From contig ML978121.1 in assembly GCA_010015805.1 (NCBI GenBank), forward strand, positions 372,001-436,000: 64,000 nucleotides of DNA, given 5' to 3'. This DNA comes from Rhizodiscina lignyota (taxonomy: Eukaryota; Ascomycota; Dothideomycetes; Aulographales; Rhizodiscinaceae). How positions within the stretch are numbered: position 1 is the first letter of the stretch; each line of letters opens with the position of its first letter. Position numbers and translations under genes: made by a program. Below, one piece after another: positions 35,001 through 46,058 of this stretch. The notes under the pieces were generated by a model. That model did not search any database and was not told the DNA's origin. It worked only from the letters and a program-made list of their open reading frames with translations.

Positions 35001-36245
35001 TGGGAGAGGTGGGTCTGTGCAGCTCCTGGCTGCGATTGGACCTACCCACCACAGCCAGCAGTTGGCGAAAAGTACGACCCGACCCGTGAACAGCACAAAA
35101 AGATCATCCCTGCCAACGCCTTGGTCGATTTCTATCGTCCCTTCTCAACCGGCTTCCCGGGTGCTGCAGATACTGTCCATCCGTCGATACCCTCGCGCTC
35201 TTTCTTCCGATACAATTACCGCATCCAACTGTACATCATTCCCGGGTGCGGCTTCGTTGCTCACCTCTCGCCAAATCGCACCGCTCTCGACTCTGCTGGA
35301 GGTCCAAACGACATCTTCGAAGAGCTCCAGCATGCAGATATTGGCCTCCAACGACGCACTTTGTCGAACTCCAAAGTCAAAGGCTCACGTATGAGCAGCT
35401 TCACTATGAACTTTGGGATGCCATACAAGTTCGTAGCGGCGACTTCAAGTATGAGCTTTGATGATGCTCCGAACGGCGTGCTTGAGGCAAAGACAAGAAT
35501 GATCTGCGCGAGCAAGCTCGTCATTGACGATTTATTGACGGAGATTGCAGCTGAAGCGGGTGTCGCCAATCAAGAATACGAGCAGTTCAATGAGTGCCTG
35601 GCTCTCGCATACATGGAAGATCAGAGCATCAATTACCACGACGATGGTGAGGCCGGCCTTGGTCCGACGATCGCAACGGAGAGCTACGGCGCGCCTGGCG
35701 AGATGCGTCTGAGGATGAAGGCAATTCATTGGAACGGTGTCTCGAAAGAGGGTAATCTACTCATGGCCGAGCCAAAGCCGGGCTGCAAGAACTACGACCG
35801 GCGATTGGAGATGTGGAAGGAGCTTGAGGCACTGAAGGGTGCAGGAAGAGTGGACGAAGTGGCGCCGAAGGCAAGCGAGTTTGCGAAGGAGTTGAAAAGC
35901 AAGAAGCAAGTGGCACAGGATGAGGATGGCACAAAGAAGGCGAGGGAGAGAAAGATTGCGGATGATGCCGTGAAGATGCATTTGGGCCATGGTGACATTG
36001 TGATCATGCATGGAGATGGCGTGCAGAAGTACTATGAGGTATGTTCCACTAACATTTTAAACTCTTACTGAAATAGATGCTAACAATCTCTTTAGCATTC
36101 TGTCAGCCATAGTGGCAAGCTTCGGTTTGCACTTACGTGCAGACACATCCGTGCAGAGCACTTGAAGGCGGATGAGAAGCCGCCATATGAGGTAAAGCTA
36201 GACACGGAAGAATTTGATCTCGGTGCGGTGCTTGGGCGTGTTTAG
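32091..36245 (+). CDS. Large AlkB-like Fe(II)/2-oxoglutarate dioxygenase with Cys-cluster modules
   Basis: Exons 32091..36038 and 36096..36245; 1365 aa. Residues 1-640 are disordered, Ser/Pro/Thr-rich with basic patches (KPSPSTGRKQKN, SKRRRSGP, KGRGRARAGKTK) suited to nuclear or DNA/RNA contact. A folded part starts near 640. Two Cys clusters, about 868-893 (CCSACC then CLSSTC) and about 959-985 (CEKCGRC then CAAPGC), look like zinc ribbons. The C-terminal double-stranded beta-helix has the HxD pair at H1183/D1185 (YHDDGE), the distal His at H1317 and Arg residues R1326 and R1332 of the AlkB RxxxTxR signature. The intron lies just before the distal His, so splicing is needed for an active enzyme. 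AlkB proteins demethylate nucleic acids or proteins. Substrate here unknown. Confidence 0.82.
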
Positions 36246-37293
36246 GCTTCAATTATATATAGGTAGACGAATATATTTGCTTCTTTGCTTGAGAGAACAA
36301 ATGGCATTGACACTCCACCGCAATTACAGCCAACCCTCCATCGTGACATTCACAGAGCAAGCATAGCTGCTTCAGTACGGGCGAATTATGCTCATTAAAC
36401 TAGTGTATTCCTATTAAACACTGTCAAAAGTATATTCAATCAAGCTTTCAGCGATCTTCTTCCCTGAGCGGAAGAGGGATAGTGTTTGCATCCCATCTTT
36501 CAACGCTCGCCGCGGCCAAAGTAAGCACAACTGCTCTAGTAAAGCTAAATTCAACTTATCAAAGCAGTTAATTCTTCTAAAATACTAACAGAATTATATC
36601 TAAAGAAACTTTCAGCGATGCTCTTACCTGAGCGGAAGAGTGAAACTTGATTACTTTCCACCCTTTCAGCCTTCTTCGAGGGCGGAGTAAGCACAGCTAT
36701 TCTAGTAAAGACGAATGATATTCACCAAAACAGTACACTATTCTAAGATACTAGCAGAGGTATATCCACGTAAGTTGTCGCAGATGCTCTCACTTGAGCG
36801 GAATAGCGAAAATTGTCTGTTTCGTCCTTTCAATCCTCATCGGGTCAGAGAAAGGCACAGGTGCTCTAATACAAACAAATGACGTTTGTTGAATAAGTGT
36901 ATTCCTCATAAATACTGACGAAAGCATATCCCACTAAACTTTCAGCGATGTTGTTGCCTCAGCGGAAGAACAAAACTTGTCCGGGTTCCCCCCTTTCGAC
37001 ACTCATTGGGCTAAGCTATCTCGAGGGTCACAGAAACGTTGGGTTCGAGCTGTGGCATACAGAACTACTAGGCTGTGTATGCTCTGTAGTCAATTCGGAT
37101 TATGCTCGTCAGAGCTGTGAGCTCTCATGAACTACTGGCAAAAGCATATCTAAGTGGGCCTTCAAAGATGCTCCTGCCCGCGTAGAAGAGCAAAACTTGT
37201 TCGTATTCTACTCTTTCAATGGTCATTGGGATCAGGTATTCCGTTGCCCATAAGATGTGCAACATGCAGTTTTCAGCCCTAATCGTGAGCACT
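36246..37293. other. Convergent intergenic region holding a tandem repeat array
   Basis: Lies between the stop of the AlkB-like gene and the stop of the LRR-like gene. Apart from short 3' UTRs it is mostly filled by the ~164 bp repeats listed separately. No open frame of interest. Confidence 0.6.
36330..37235. repeat. Array of five diverged ~164 bp tandem repeats
   Basis: The word TTTCAGCGATG or close variants recurs with spacings of 164, 166, 164 and 220 nt (the shared GAT at about 36453, 36617, 36783, 36947 and 37167). Each unit continues with a short hairpin-like element (for example CTCTTACCTGAGCGGAAGAG), then AAACTTG, a CTTTCAA block, a GCACAGCTGCTCTAG block and an AT-rich tail ending ACTAGCAGAGGTATATCC or similar. 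A partial sixth unit precedes the first. The fourth spacer carries an extra ~56 nt. Units are roughly 60-75% alike by eye. No stable reading frame runs through the array. Confidence 0.75.
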
Positions 37294-39048
37294 TTAAACA
37301 CGCTTTCCATCCCAGCCATGCTCCACAAACAAGAACTTGCCGCCCACCGAGCTCCTCAATGCCTTTATCGTCGAGGCAACCCTCCTTGCCTCTTTTTCTC
37401 GCTCCAGCCATCGCTTGACCTGATAGAGCTGCAGCTGTTTGTCCTGCACTAGCCACTTCTTTAATATGCCTTTGGAAGACCTCAAGGCGACTTTTTCAGA
37501 GCGCATATAAGCCAGTAGCTCACAGGCAATCAGCCCTGACGGCAGGCTCTGCACGGTCGCTACATCTGTTGGTATCCATCCCTGAGAGATGTTGAGATGT
37601 GTGAGCTGAGACCAAGATGAATTCCAGCCTGGCCCTAAGTGGTCACTGTTTGCAGTTTCGCCGGAAGCTTGCAATGCAACGCCTTCCTGGAGCGGATCAG
37701 GCCTTGTTGTAGAAGTCCCACGAGAACGAATCACAGAAGCTGGTCCGTCAGACCACTGCCCCGAAACCACTTCATTAGGTGAGAATACTAATGCTGCGAG
37801 CCACTCGCTGCATCCTTCGAGATCCAGATACCGCAGGCAATACGTATTGTTGCTCAATCTCCGCAGGATGTTCGCTGCTTCGTGCCAATCGTCATCCATA
37901 ACTGAGTAGAAGTTGCTACCGCCGGCGTGGACACGGGCGTGCTTGCTTTCAACGAAGGCAGTTTGGGAGTTTGGCGTGAGTGTCGGAAGAGGCCAGTGCG
38001 CTAGTGAGAGGTGGGTGAGCGTGGGGAGGTGCACGGAAAGCGACAGTAGGTCTTTCCAAGAGACCGTTGGACTCGGATTGGAAAGGGAAAGCATTGTAAG
38101 ATTCGGAAAGCGATTAACCACGGGGCCATGTGGGATGCTGGCTTCTATCGAAGGATCATCGTCCCAAGACTCCAAGACTTGCTCATCTGCACTGGGCTTC
38201 TCCACAATCGACAGCTTCGCAAGATCCGAGGACAGATCTGGCTGTGATTGTGGACTGGGTAGAGTCCAGTACTTCTGCAATTCCACAAGAGAGAGGGATT
38301 CTAGAAACCCGACAAGACCGGAGAGATCCAAAAGCTCAAGCTCGTAACTACCTGTTGCATCAGGCAACTCGGCGTTCGTAAGAAAGAGCGTCTTCAGACT
38401 GTTCACAGCGATGCCGTTATCCGGTCCATAGAGTGCAATGTAGCTCAGCAAATTGCTCTTCAAAGCCATTGGTAGAGTTGCAAGATTGTTTTGCTCATAC
38501 TCCAATACTGAGTCCCAGTGTCGTGCCATTGTCTTCAAAGCTCCGTCCATGAGGCTTCCTAGCCTAGGGAAAGCTGGCATGTCGTTATCAAGCATTGTAA
38601 GATTTATCCGTCCCCGTGCTCTTCTCATACCACCACTCGAAGTCGATTTCATCGTCTCTTCCGCACCCGAGCCATTCCCAAAATATCGTGGCGCGTGCCT
38701 GCTCATATGTAGCCAACTCTGCGGCGCTGCAGGACCAGGAGGTGGTCTGCCACGCCCAAGGGCCCTCTGGCCACGAATTATTTTGGGTTTCGGAGGAGCA
38801 GTTTCTGGTATGGATAATAGGTGGCGAAGATGAGGTGGAACCGTGGGACTCGATAAGACAGCGCTCACTTCATTGCGCTTCTCAATACTTGCTTTCGGCG
38901 CTTGCTCTCGGCGGAGCTGCTCGAGTCGCTCGTTGACCGTTTTTGACGAGGTTGAGGAGCCATCGGACGGTTTGGAGGAAGCGCTAGTGGAAGAGTACGA
39001 GTACTGGGAGCCTAGTTTCGTGAAGTCGTGGTGATGCTTCTTGGGCAT
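37294..39048 (-). CDS. Conserved-looking orphan with leucine-rich (LRR-like) core
   Basis: Single exon, about 584 aa. The N-terminus is Ser-rich and basic (MPKKHHHDF), with a coiled-coil-prone NERLEQLRREQAPK and a Pro/Gly/Arg-rich stretch RALGRGRPPPGP. From about residue 190 come repeated leucine patterns: LLSYIALYG, LELLDLSGLVGFLESLSL, LTMLSLSNPSP, LPTLTHLSLAHW, LRYLDLEGCSEW and LTHLNISQGWIP. These fit irregular leucine-rich repeats. The C-terminus is basic and helical (LKKWLVQDKQLQLYQVKRWLEREKEARR). An acceptor-like TTTAG lies in frame upstream of the AUG, so a short extra 5' exon is possible. The family is not recognised with confidence and no function is proposed. Confidence 0.7.
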   Translation of the reverse strand: MPKKHHHDFTKLGSQYSYSSTSASSKPSDGSSTSSKTVNERLEQLRREQAPKASIEKRNEVSAVLSSPTVPPHLRHLLSIPETAPPKPKIIRGQRALGRGRPPPGPAAPQSWLHMSRHAPRYFGNGSGAEETMKSTSSGGMRRARGRINLTMLDNDMPAFPRLGSLMDGALKTMARHWDSVLEYEQNNLATLPMALKSNLLSYIALYGPDNGIAVNSLKTLFLTNAELPDATGSYELELLDLSGLVGFLESLSLVELQKYWTLPSPQSQPDLSSDLAKLSIVEKPSADEQVLESWDDDPSIEASIPHGPVVNRFPNLTMLSLSNPSPTVSWKDLLSLSVHLPTLTHLSLAHWPLPTLTPNSQTAFVESKHARVHAGGSNFYSVMDDDWHEAANILRRLSNNTYCLRYLDLEGCSEWLAALVFSPNEVVSGQWSDGPASVIRSRGTSTTRPDPLQEGVALQASGETANSDHLGPGWNSSWSQLTHLNISQGWIPTDVATVQSLPSGLIACELLAYMRSEKVALRSSKGILKKWLVQDKQLQLYQVKRWLEREKEARRVASTIKALRSSVGGKFLFVEHGWDGKRV

Positions 39049-40148
39049 CAAGCTCGCTGGAGCGGCGGAACTGGAGCCTCTAAAGTATGGGTAGTGAGAT
39101 TAGCGATGAAACGTTGATTTTAATGTAATACTCCTCAGGCATGAAGATATCAAGAACTTGGAAGTGACGTGAGGTACTCTTGAGCAGGCAGAGTGTAGTG
39201 GTGGCTTGAGAGGCGATAGCGGGCTGGCGGTCACTTCGGATATATCGGCTTTTGATTTTGATTGGTCCTCTGCGGAGTACTGTACTCTATTGCCGTGGAC
39301 CACTCAACACTCCCGCTACTATAGCAGTACATATTTTCACGAAGCTAGTAATAAGGACCATTTTTCATGTTCTTTAAAGATAACTACCTCTCATGGACGC
39401 GCCGCTATTACCTGGTATGTTGGTGCCCTCTCCTCTCTCTTATCTGACCCCTTGAAGAGGGCATTGCTCATGTTCCCTATCAACGGCTCTCTCCATTCTC
39501 TCGTCTTCTGAATACACAGCAGTTCCTGCATTTTATATATTTATATCGGATGAAGGGACTAGTGCACAGGTCCGGTTAACGCTGGTCGCTGACGCACAAG
39601 CATGTCCCAACATCGGTTTTTTCACCAGCTACCAGCAGACCCGAAAAGAGAGGAGGTTGAATTACTTGCAGCTTATTTGCCTACAGCTTTTATCCAAAAT
39701 AGCCCCTGGCACTTTGGTCAGGCTACGCATCTCGGGCGGATATACACCGGGTCTGCGGGTCAGCGGCAGCATGCACGTTCCACACCAATTTCATCTCAGC
39801 TTTACGCGGGGAGATATTGTGGACCAACCTCTCGGGCGGGGCCCCAGACTGGCAAACATCCCTCGACATGCAATTCGTGCGTTTCCCTGGCGGAGATGAT
39901 CCTCCAACCATTTTAGCCTGATTCACCGTTGAGGGAGTGGCCCACTTGGGCTGCTCATTGCTCCATCCAGATCTAGTCATGCCGGCATATTGGCCATGCC
40001 ACAGCACCGTTGCAGTAGCATTCACCCATGCTGGCGAAGAGCTTTATATACGGCTTTGCCAACCCTTCCCAAGCATTGCTTGTCTTTTGGCTTGCTCTGC
40101 CAAGGTCTTGTCTGTACCTTTTGACGGCAAAGAATAAAGGTAGCAATC
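39049..40148. other. Divergent intergenic region
   Basis: Upstream regions of the LRR-like orphan and the sugar transporter. A 104-codon frame at 39602 has an AUG but no family resemblance. A TATA-like box lies near the right end. Confidence 0.4.
40043..40051 (+). promoter_or_regulatory. TATA-like box of the sugar transporter
   Basis: TTTATATAC about 100 nt upstream of the AUG at 40149, in a regular core-promoter position. Confidence 0.4.
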
Positions 40149-42073
40149 ATGGCCGCATATCACGTCCTCAGCAGAATCGTCAGGAACGATGCCGTCAAGC
40201 TCGACCCGCCAGAAGTGTACAATTGGAGGGTGTTCGCCCTCGCGGCTGCAGTGAGCATATTCGTCGCGGAAAAAATTTGTAAATACTGATGAAATTCCAT
40301 AGGCATGCTTTGGCGGTACCTTGTTCGGCATGGACACTGGTATCATCGGGGGAGTTTTGACGCTGCCTGCCTTTAAGGCGTGAGTTTCGAAAATCACACA
40401 TCAACCAAAAATATTGTGCTTACACACAAACTAGCAAGTATGGTCTCATAGGCCTCAGTGCCGATGCAGCGGCCAATCTTTCGGCCAATCTGGTCACCAC
40501 AATGCAAGCAGGAGCGTTTGCAGGTGCCCTCCTAGCTAATCCAATCGCCGATAATCTCGGCCGCAAGCCCGGCTTGCTCATCGTGGCTTGCTTCGCTTTT
40601 GTCGGAGGCCTCCTCCAAGCTTTCGCTTTTGGCCATCTCTCGTGTTTCTACATTGGACGGTGAGTTTGGCTTGAAGCCTTATAAAGCAGGTAGGCTGATT
40701 GATTTTCAGATTCGTCGAAGGTCTTGGGTTGGGCGGAGCTACCATGCTTGCACCCACATACGTTTCCGAAAATGCTCCCCGCGGTATCAGAGGTCTCCTG
40801 ATCGGGTTCTATCAGCTATTTGAGACAATGGGAGCCATGGTTGCCTTTTTCATCGATTATGGATCTCTGCTTCACATCAAGGCATGTTCCTCTACCTGGA
40901 CTTTTGCCAAAGTGCTGACACAATAGCAGGGCGAAGGATCCTACATGGTCCCACTTGCAATGCAATCGCTTCCACCTGTGCTCATCTTCGTCAGTATCCT
41001 CTTCTGCCCAGAGTCACCACGTTGGCTGGCCCGGCAGGACAACTGGGACAGAGCCTCTAATGTGCTGTCCACTGTCCGTCAACTGCCTATAGACCACCCA
41101 TACATTCAGCAAGAGTTGCTCGAGCTGCGAACCGCGCTTGAAGAAGAACGCCGCTCTGTTCATGGATCTGGATTCTGGGCCTTGCAGAAGGAGATGTGGT
41201 TGATTCCCGGAAACCGGAACCGTGCTCTTCTTTCGATTGCCCTCATGACTGGTCAACAATGGACAGGAGTAAGTCTTCGCTCGTGAATAGCCTACTTCAC
41301 CTTGATATGGTCATCTAACAAGGTTAACCAGACGAATGCGATCAACTACTATGCGCCGACCATCTTCACTGACCTCGGTGTTACCGGCAATGCCAACAGT
41401 CTCCTTGCGACCGGTGTGTACGGTATCGTAAAGATGTCGTCCTGTGCCCTTTTCATCGTATTCCTAGCAGACACTCTCGGCAGAAGATGGTCGTTCGTCT
41501 GGACGGCATTCTTCATGTGGTTCTGCATGTTCTTCCTCGGATTCTACGTACGTTTCGATCCGCCCGTTAAAGGCCAGCCCGTCGACCACGCCGGAACTGC
41601 AGCGCTTGCGTTCGTGTATTTATTCGCTGCTGGTTTCCAGTTCGGGTGGGGGCCTGTATGCTGGATCTACGTCTCCGAGATACCAACGAATCGTCTTCGT
41701 GGACAAAACGTTGCTATTGCAGCTGCGACGCAGTGGCTGTTCAACCTCGTCGTGGCCCGTGTGACGCCAATCATGCTCGTCAATGTCGGGGCCCATGGAT
41801 ATGGAACATACTTCATCTTCGGATGCTTCTGTTTCACGATGGGTTGCTGTGCCTACTTTGTACCAGAAACCAAAGGCGTATGTATACTGACCCCTTTTAC
41901 ATAACTATTGTTGACCAGAAATGTAGATGTCGCTTGAACGTATGGACGAACTGTTCGGCGTCGCCAACTTCTCCGATATTGAAGATATTGGTCTTGCTTC
42001 TCAGCATGGAAAGGCTGGTATCGCGCCGGCGCACATTGAGGAGACCCATATTGATGATACGAAGGTTGCTTAG
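40149..42073 (+). CDS. MFS sugar-porter family transporter
   Basis: Exons 40149..40250, 40303..40379, 40435..40659, 40710..40881, 40930..41268, 41332..41877, 41927..42073; 535 aa with 12 expected membrane helices. Proton-coupled uptake of hexose, pentose, disaccharide or quinate is typical. Signatures: [16 protein letters not shown] in helix 1, [23 protein letters not shown] before the central loop, [18 protein letters not shown] in helix 7, [15 protein letters not shown] and PETKG. Intron 4 starts with GC (AAG|GCATGT); no GT donor keeps the frame. Its acceptor is either CAG at 40927-40929 (used here) or TAG three bases earlier, adding one Gln. The cytoplasmic tail is short and acidic. Substrate cannot be read from sequence. 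Confidence 0.9.
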
Positions 42074-42615
42074 GGGTAGATCTGTGTATTATTGAGCTGA
42101 TTCAGCTTTGGTAGGGAGAAAAGCCAGCGGGGCAGATTGCGGAGATAGGGGCGACGTAGTATTATCCTTCTAATACCAGTGTTACTTTGACACGATCAAG
42201 ATCCACACCACACATCCGACTGGGATGCCAAAGCTACTCACTACTGTGCAGACGCCGTACGATTATCAACGATCGAAATGGTGCCCGCAAATAACTGCTG
42301 TATAGCTCTCCCACCCTATGATTGTCGACTTACGCGTGACCACCGACTTGAGCGCCGCCGGAAGCTCAGACAGAGTGTCCGACACTCTCAATTACAGCAA
42401 GTTGGCAGAGGTGATGATGTTACCTGGGTGGCTGATGAAGATCTTGACTGGACGATGATGCCAAGTTTCGCGGAGCGAAGATGTTAAGCATCAAGAGGAG
42501 AGGCAGAGAGCTGTTCGAATTCTGTGGTGTTGTGGAAGGGTGAGGCGGTTGTGGAAGAGTGAGGTGTATGACTTGATTGGTTTTCGCAAGCTAGCACATA
42601 CGAACACTGTTCCTG
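42074..42615. other. 3' region of the sugar transporter
   Basis: 542 nt with no supported gene; the convergent small coiled-coil candidate ends at 42616. Confidence 0.4.
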
Positions 42616-43093
42616 TTACTGTCTACCACCTTGGGCCTGCCGCTGGTGTAGTTCTTGCTCCTGGCGCACGATGAGGCTTGCCCAAGGGTTGGCGTTTAAC
42701 CATGCCAGGTTTGCCTGTAATCCGAGTCGGCGCTGGTCCTCCATCAACTCCTGCTGGCGGCGTGCACGCTGTACTGCAGTAAGATTCTGTGCCACGGTTG
42801 GCGTCGCGCGTCCAGCAAGTCACGGCGCAGACTCAAAATTTGATCTCGCCGAGCCAGGATTAGAGCCCGGGGGACCGGCGAGATACGCACAAAGTCCGAC
42901 CACAATAAATATATGTTCTTCGACTCCCTCGATGACATGCGGCGAAAGCGCCATATTCTCTCGTAAAATTTCTTCCAATTGCGCCAGAGATGGATTTGAA
43001 GCATGTTCTTAATTCTGACACTATCTCTTCTGCCTCCCTCACCAAGATACTTACCTTCGATTGTAATCTTCGAAGGGCTTCTTCCGCCATCAT
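42616..43093 (-). CDS. Candidate small coiled-coil protein gene, exon model uncertain
   Basis: The frame ending at 42616 reads as a Gln/Arg-rich amphipathic helix (QRARRQQELMEDQRRLGLQ, then NPWASLIVRQEQELHQRQ). The same frame further upstream reads LAQLEEILRENMALSPHV and is separated from it by one TGA at 42820-42822. An intron 42774..42890 (donor GTGCGT, acceptor CTGCAG) removes that stop and keeps phase. With exon 43055..43093 (AUG at 43093, donor GTAAGT) and exon 42891..42957 the model gives 87 aa. The first intron's acceptor is weak and other joins are possible. If the second intron is not real, this is a decayed gene. Composition looks coding; function unknown. Confidence 0.35.
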
Positions 43094-44637
43094 CGCACGA
43101 TTACCCGAAGTATGTTTTGAACTCGAAAGATCTCTCGTCTGATATTTCCGTTCTAGCTCTCAAACCGCAATGTCGGTTCCAACAACCCTTCATCAACTCT
43201 TTTCAGACATCCTTCAGATCTGTCTCCACCTCTGACAGTGAGCACATTGTGTGTGGGAGGTATCTCTAGTCAATGCTGTGGTACCTAGAGGTGTCTTCGA
43301 TCACTTGCATCTCTTTACGAGGCGACTTTCATCTGTGCTCGACAGTTTTGTCCGTCCCCAAGGTTTGGCACACCTTCATATACAGTGAGATGAATTACTG
43401 CGTCTGTGCCCCAGGAAAAGGTCAAGAAGAAAGTTGCAAAATGTGGCGCAGCATCAGAACATGCGCGGCTACGTGAACATGAAGCATGAAATGCAGTGAG
43501 ATCTCCGGATCGGACCGGAGTGGATGTCGCTGAGATCGCAAATTGTCCGAACGAGGAGTACCTGCAGTGGAAGCAAGTAAAATCAAATGACTCGTAAGCA
43601 GATTGCTTAGCATCTACCTTGATCTTTCTTCACACGACCCTCAAAGGTATTGATGTCTGTAACTAGCGACGAGGACGCTGTTGGCATGTCTCTACCAAGT
43701 CTTACCAGGTCCAGGAGCCCGATAGATGGTAGAGCTTACATCGTGGGCTTGGGGTGCCGCCGAGCTCTCATCGTCTGACATCTGCTGCCGTGGCTCGCCC
43801 AGACGTCGCGGCAATGTCTTCATTCGAGCGATTCCGGAGTGGGAAACACATGTTGGAGCTTCTTGAGGTGAGAGATTTTTCATCAAGACACGATCACCCG
43901 CGCTCTTTCATCATCCCCGGCGGCCTGCAGCGTTTCGCGGTCTTGGCTTTGGGGCTGTGCAAAGTCCCTGGCGACGTGCCGTCACATCGATTGGCCCAAG
44001 CTCCCATCGCCAGCGAAGTGTTCCTTGAGCTTCCCACCTCTCACGTCCACCTCCATCTTGACATCACTCTATCTCTCAATTGCTGCGCCCTCTTTACTCG
44101 CACATTTCCCCGCACATAAGAACACTATCTCGGATATTCATCCGTTGTGCTCTTTGTCTCGGCGAATTGATTGCGTGGCAGGGTTGATCGCACGTTGCGT
44201 GTGCTTCTCCATTCTCTGGATCACGGTTCCACAAGCAATTTCACGGTCCAAGGCTCGCCAAGTCACAAGCCTGGGACGAATTTGTAGCTAGGGACGTTGG
44301 GCTATCGCTATGGGTGTGTGAAAGCTCCCTCTACTTCTGCCTATTACATCCACTGCCCTCTCAATTCGTCTTCAAACACTCGGTCGCGTGGCTGTTGAGC
44401 CTGTTTCGACGAATCCCCGCGGCCACTGGCGGAACGCTGACATAGCCCCTTCGTGCCCGTAACATATTCAACACATTTCACCTCAATTGATCTCAAACTC
44501 TTAAACATCTGGTTTTTCTAACTTGAGCGCTCCGCTGTGGGCCCATCGGAATAGCATCGAATTTCAAGAGCCAATCGCGCAAGCACGCCCGGCGCACCAG
44601 CAGCAGATTCAGTGCAAACCAATTCTATACCGACGAC
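43094..44637. other. Gene-free region upstream of the Ca2+/H+ antiporter
   Basis: 1.5 kb without a supported gene. A short AUG frame at 43815 runs into a GTGAGA donor after 18 codons with no clear partner exon. The last few hundred bases are pyrimidine-rich, as expected of a fungal promoter and leader. Confidence 0.4.
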
Positions 44638-46058
44638 ATGCCTACCGGCGACGGAGAGCCCAATGGCGGCACGGCAGACCCTGACGAGACTACCGCTCTC
44701 ATGTCAAGGCAGACGACTCGGCGAACAGTTCGCAAGCGAAGATACTGGGGCGACGATGATGCGAGTGCGTTGACAAAATGGCCAAAGAAAGCTTTACATA
44801 AGACATGGCTGGTGCTTGAGAGCAACTACGTGAACGTCTTGCTGGTCTTCGTTCCCCTAGGCATCATCTCAGCTCATGTAGGATGGAGTCCGACTGTGGT
44901 GTTCGTATTGAACTTCCTAGCCATTATACCTTTGGCAGCTCTACTGAGCTTCGCGACCGAAGAAATCAGTGCGAAGTTGGGCCAAACGCTGGGTGGATTG
45001 ATGAATGCGACATTCGGCAATGCCGTGGAGTTGATTGTAAGTCATATACGAGTGACATGAAGCGGCACACAATTGACAGTACTGGACAGGTCAGCATCAT
45101 AGCGCTCAAGGAAAACGAAATTCGCGTCGTCCAATCCAGCATGCTGGGTAGTATCCTGTCCAACATCCTTCTGGTCCTTGGCTGTTGCTTCCTCGCTGGA
45201 GGCCTCAACCCGGCCAACGGCTCCGAGCAAACGTTCAACATCACTGTTGCAAGTACCATGTCGTCCCTCATGGCTGTCGCTAGCGCCTCATTGATCGTTC
45301 CTGCGACCCTTTACGCGCAGCTTGAAAACTCTAAAGAAAAGACCGAAGGCAACATTCTCATACTGTCTCATGGGACGGCGATCATCCTTCTTCTCCTCTA
45401 TGGACTATACCTCTTTTTCCAGCTTAAATCACATGCCAATCTCTTCGACGCCGAAGCACAGGTTGAGGAAGAGGAAGAAGAACACATTCTCGATCCATGG
45501 GGTGCAACTGCGGCGCTCTTGATCGTCACAATCCTTGTGGCGGTATGCGCAGATTACCTAGTCGAGAGCATCGACGACATTGTGAAGACCACCGGCATCT
45601 CGAAAACGTTCATCGGTCTGATACTACTTCCTATCGTGGGCAACGCCGCAGAGCACGTTACTGCCTGTGTCGTCGCATACAAGAACAAGATGGATCTTGC
45701 GATCAATGTTGCCATCGGTAGCAGTCTCCAAATTGCCCTCTTTGTTACGCCATTCTTGGTCATTTTGGGCTGGATCATGGGCCGGGATATGACTCTCCAC
45801 TTCGAGACCTTCGAGACCGTGGTGTTCTTCGTCAGTGTGCTGGTGGTGAACTACCTCATCCAGGACGGAAAGAGCAACTACCTCGAGGGCGCAATGTGCT
45901 TGGGAACGTGAGTATACACCAAATTAAAGTATGACGCAGATTAGGAGCTGACAAATACTAGATATATCATTATTGCAATTGCCTTTTACGTATACCCTGA
46001 TGATGCGGGCGACAAAACTAACGGCTTCTTTGGTGGAAGGCTGTTTGGCACTTCTTAA
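44638..46058 (+). CDS. VCX1: Vacuolar Ca2+/H+ antiporter, CAX/Vcx1 family
   Basis: Exons 44638..45036, 45090..45907, 45962..46058; 437 aa. It exchanges cytosolic Ca2+ for vacuolar H+ and lowers cytosolic Ca2+ after signalling. Both ion-binding alpha repeats are present: GNAVELI (127-133) and GNAAEHVTACVVAYKNKMD (from 317), each with the essential Glu. About eleven hydrophobic segments are visible, with an acidic loop (EAQVEEEEEEHILDP) between the halves as in all CAX proteins. The N-terminal tail carries ETTALMSRQTTRR, a dileucine-like and basic stretch. The first intron falls exactly after the first alpha motif. Confidence 0.92.

Noticed and set aside
36330-37235. Repeat array considered as 5S rRNA or box C/D snoRNA genes
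   Set aside because: No match to the 5S sequence, and the C/D box consensus is not consistently present in the units.
42840-42890. GC-rich segment resembling part of a tRNA
   Set aside because: No acceptor stem or proper A and B boxes could be paired; better explained as part of an intron or decayed coding sequence.
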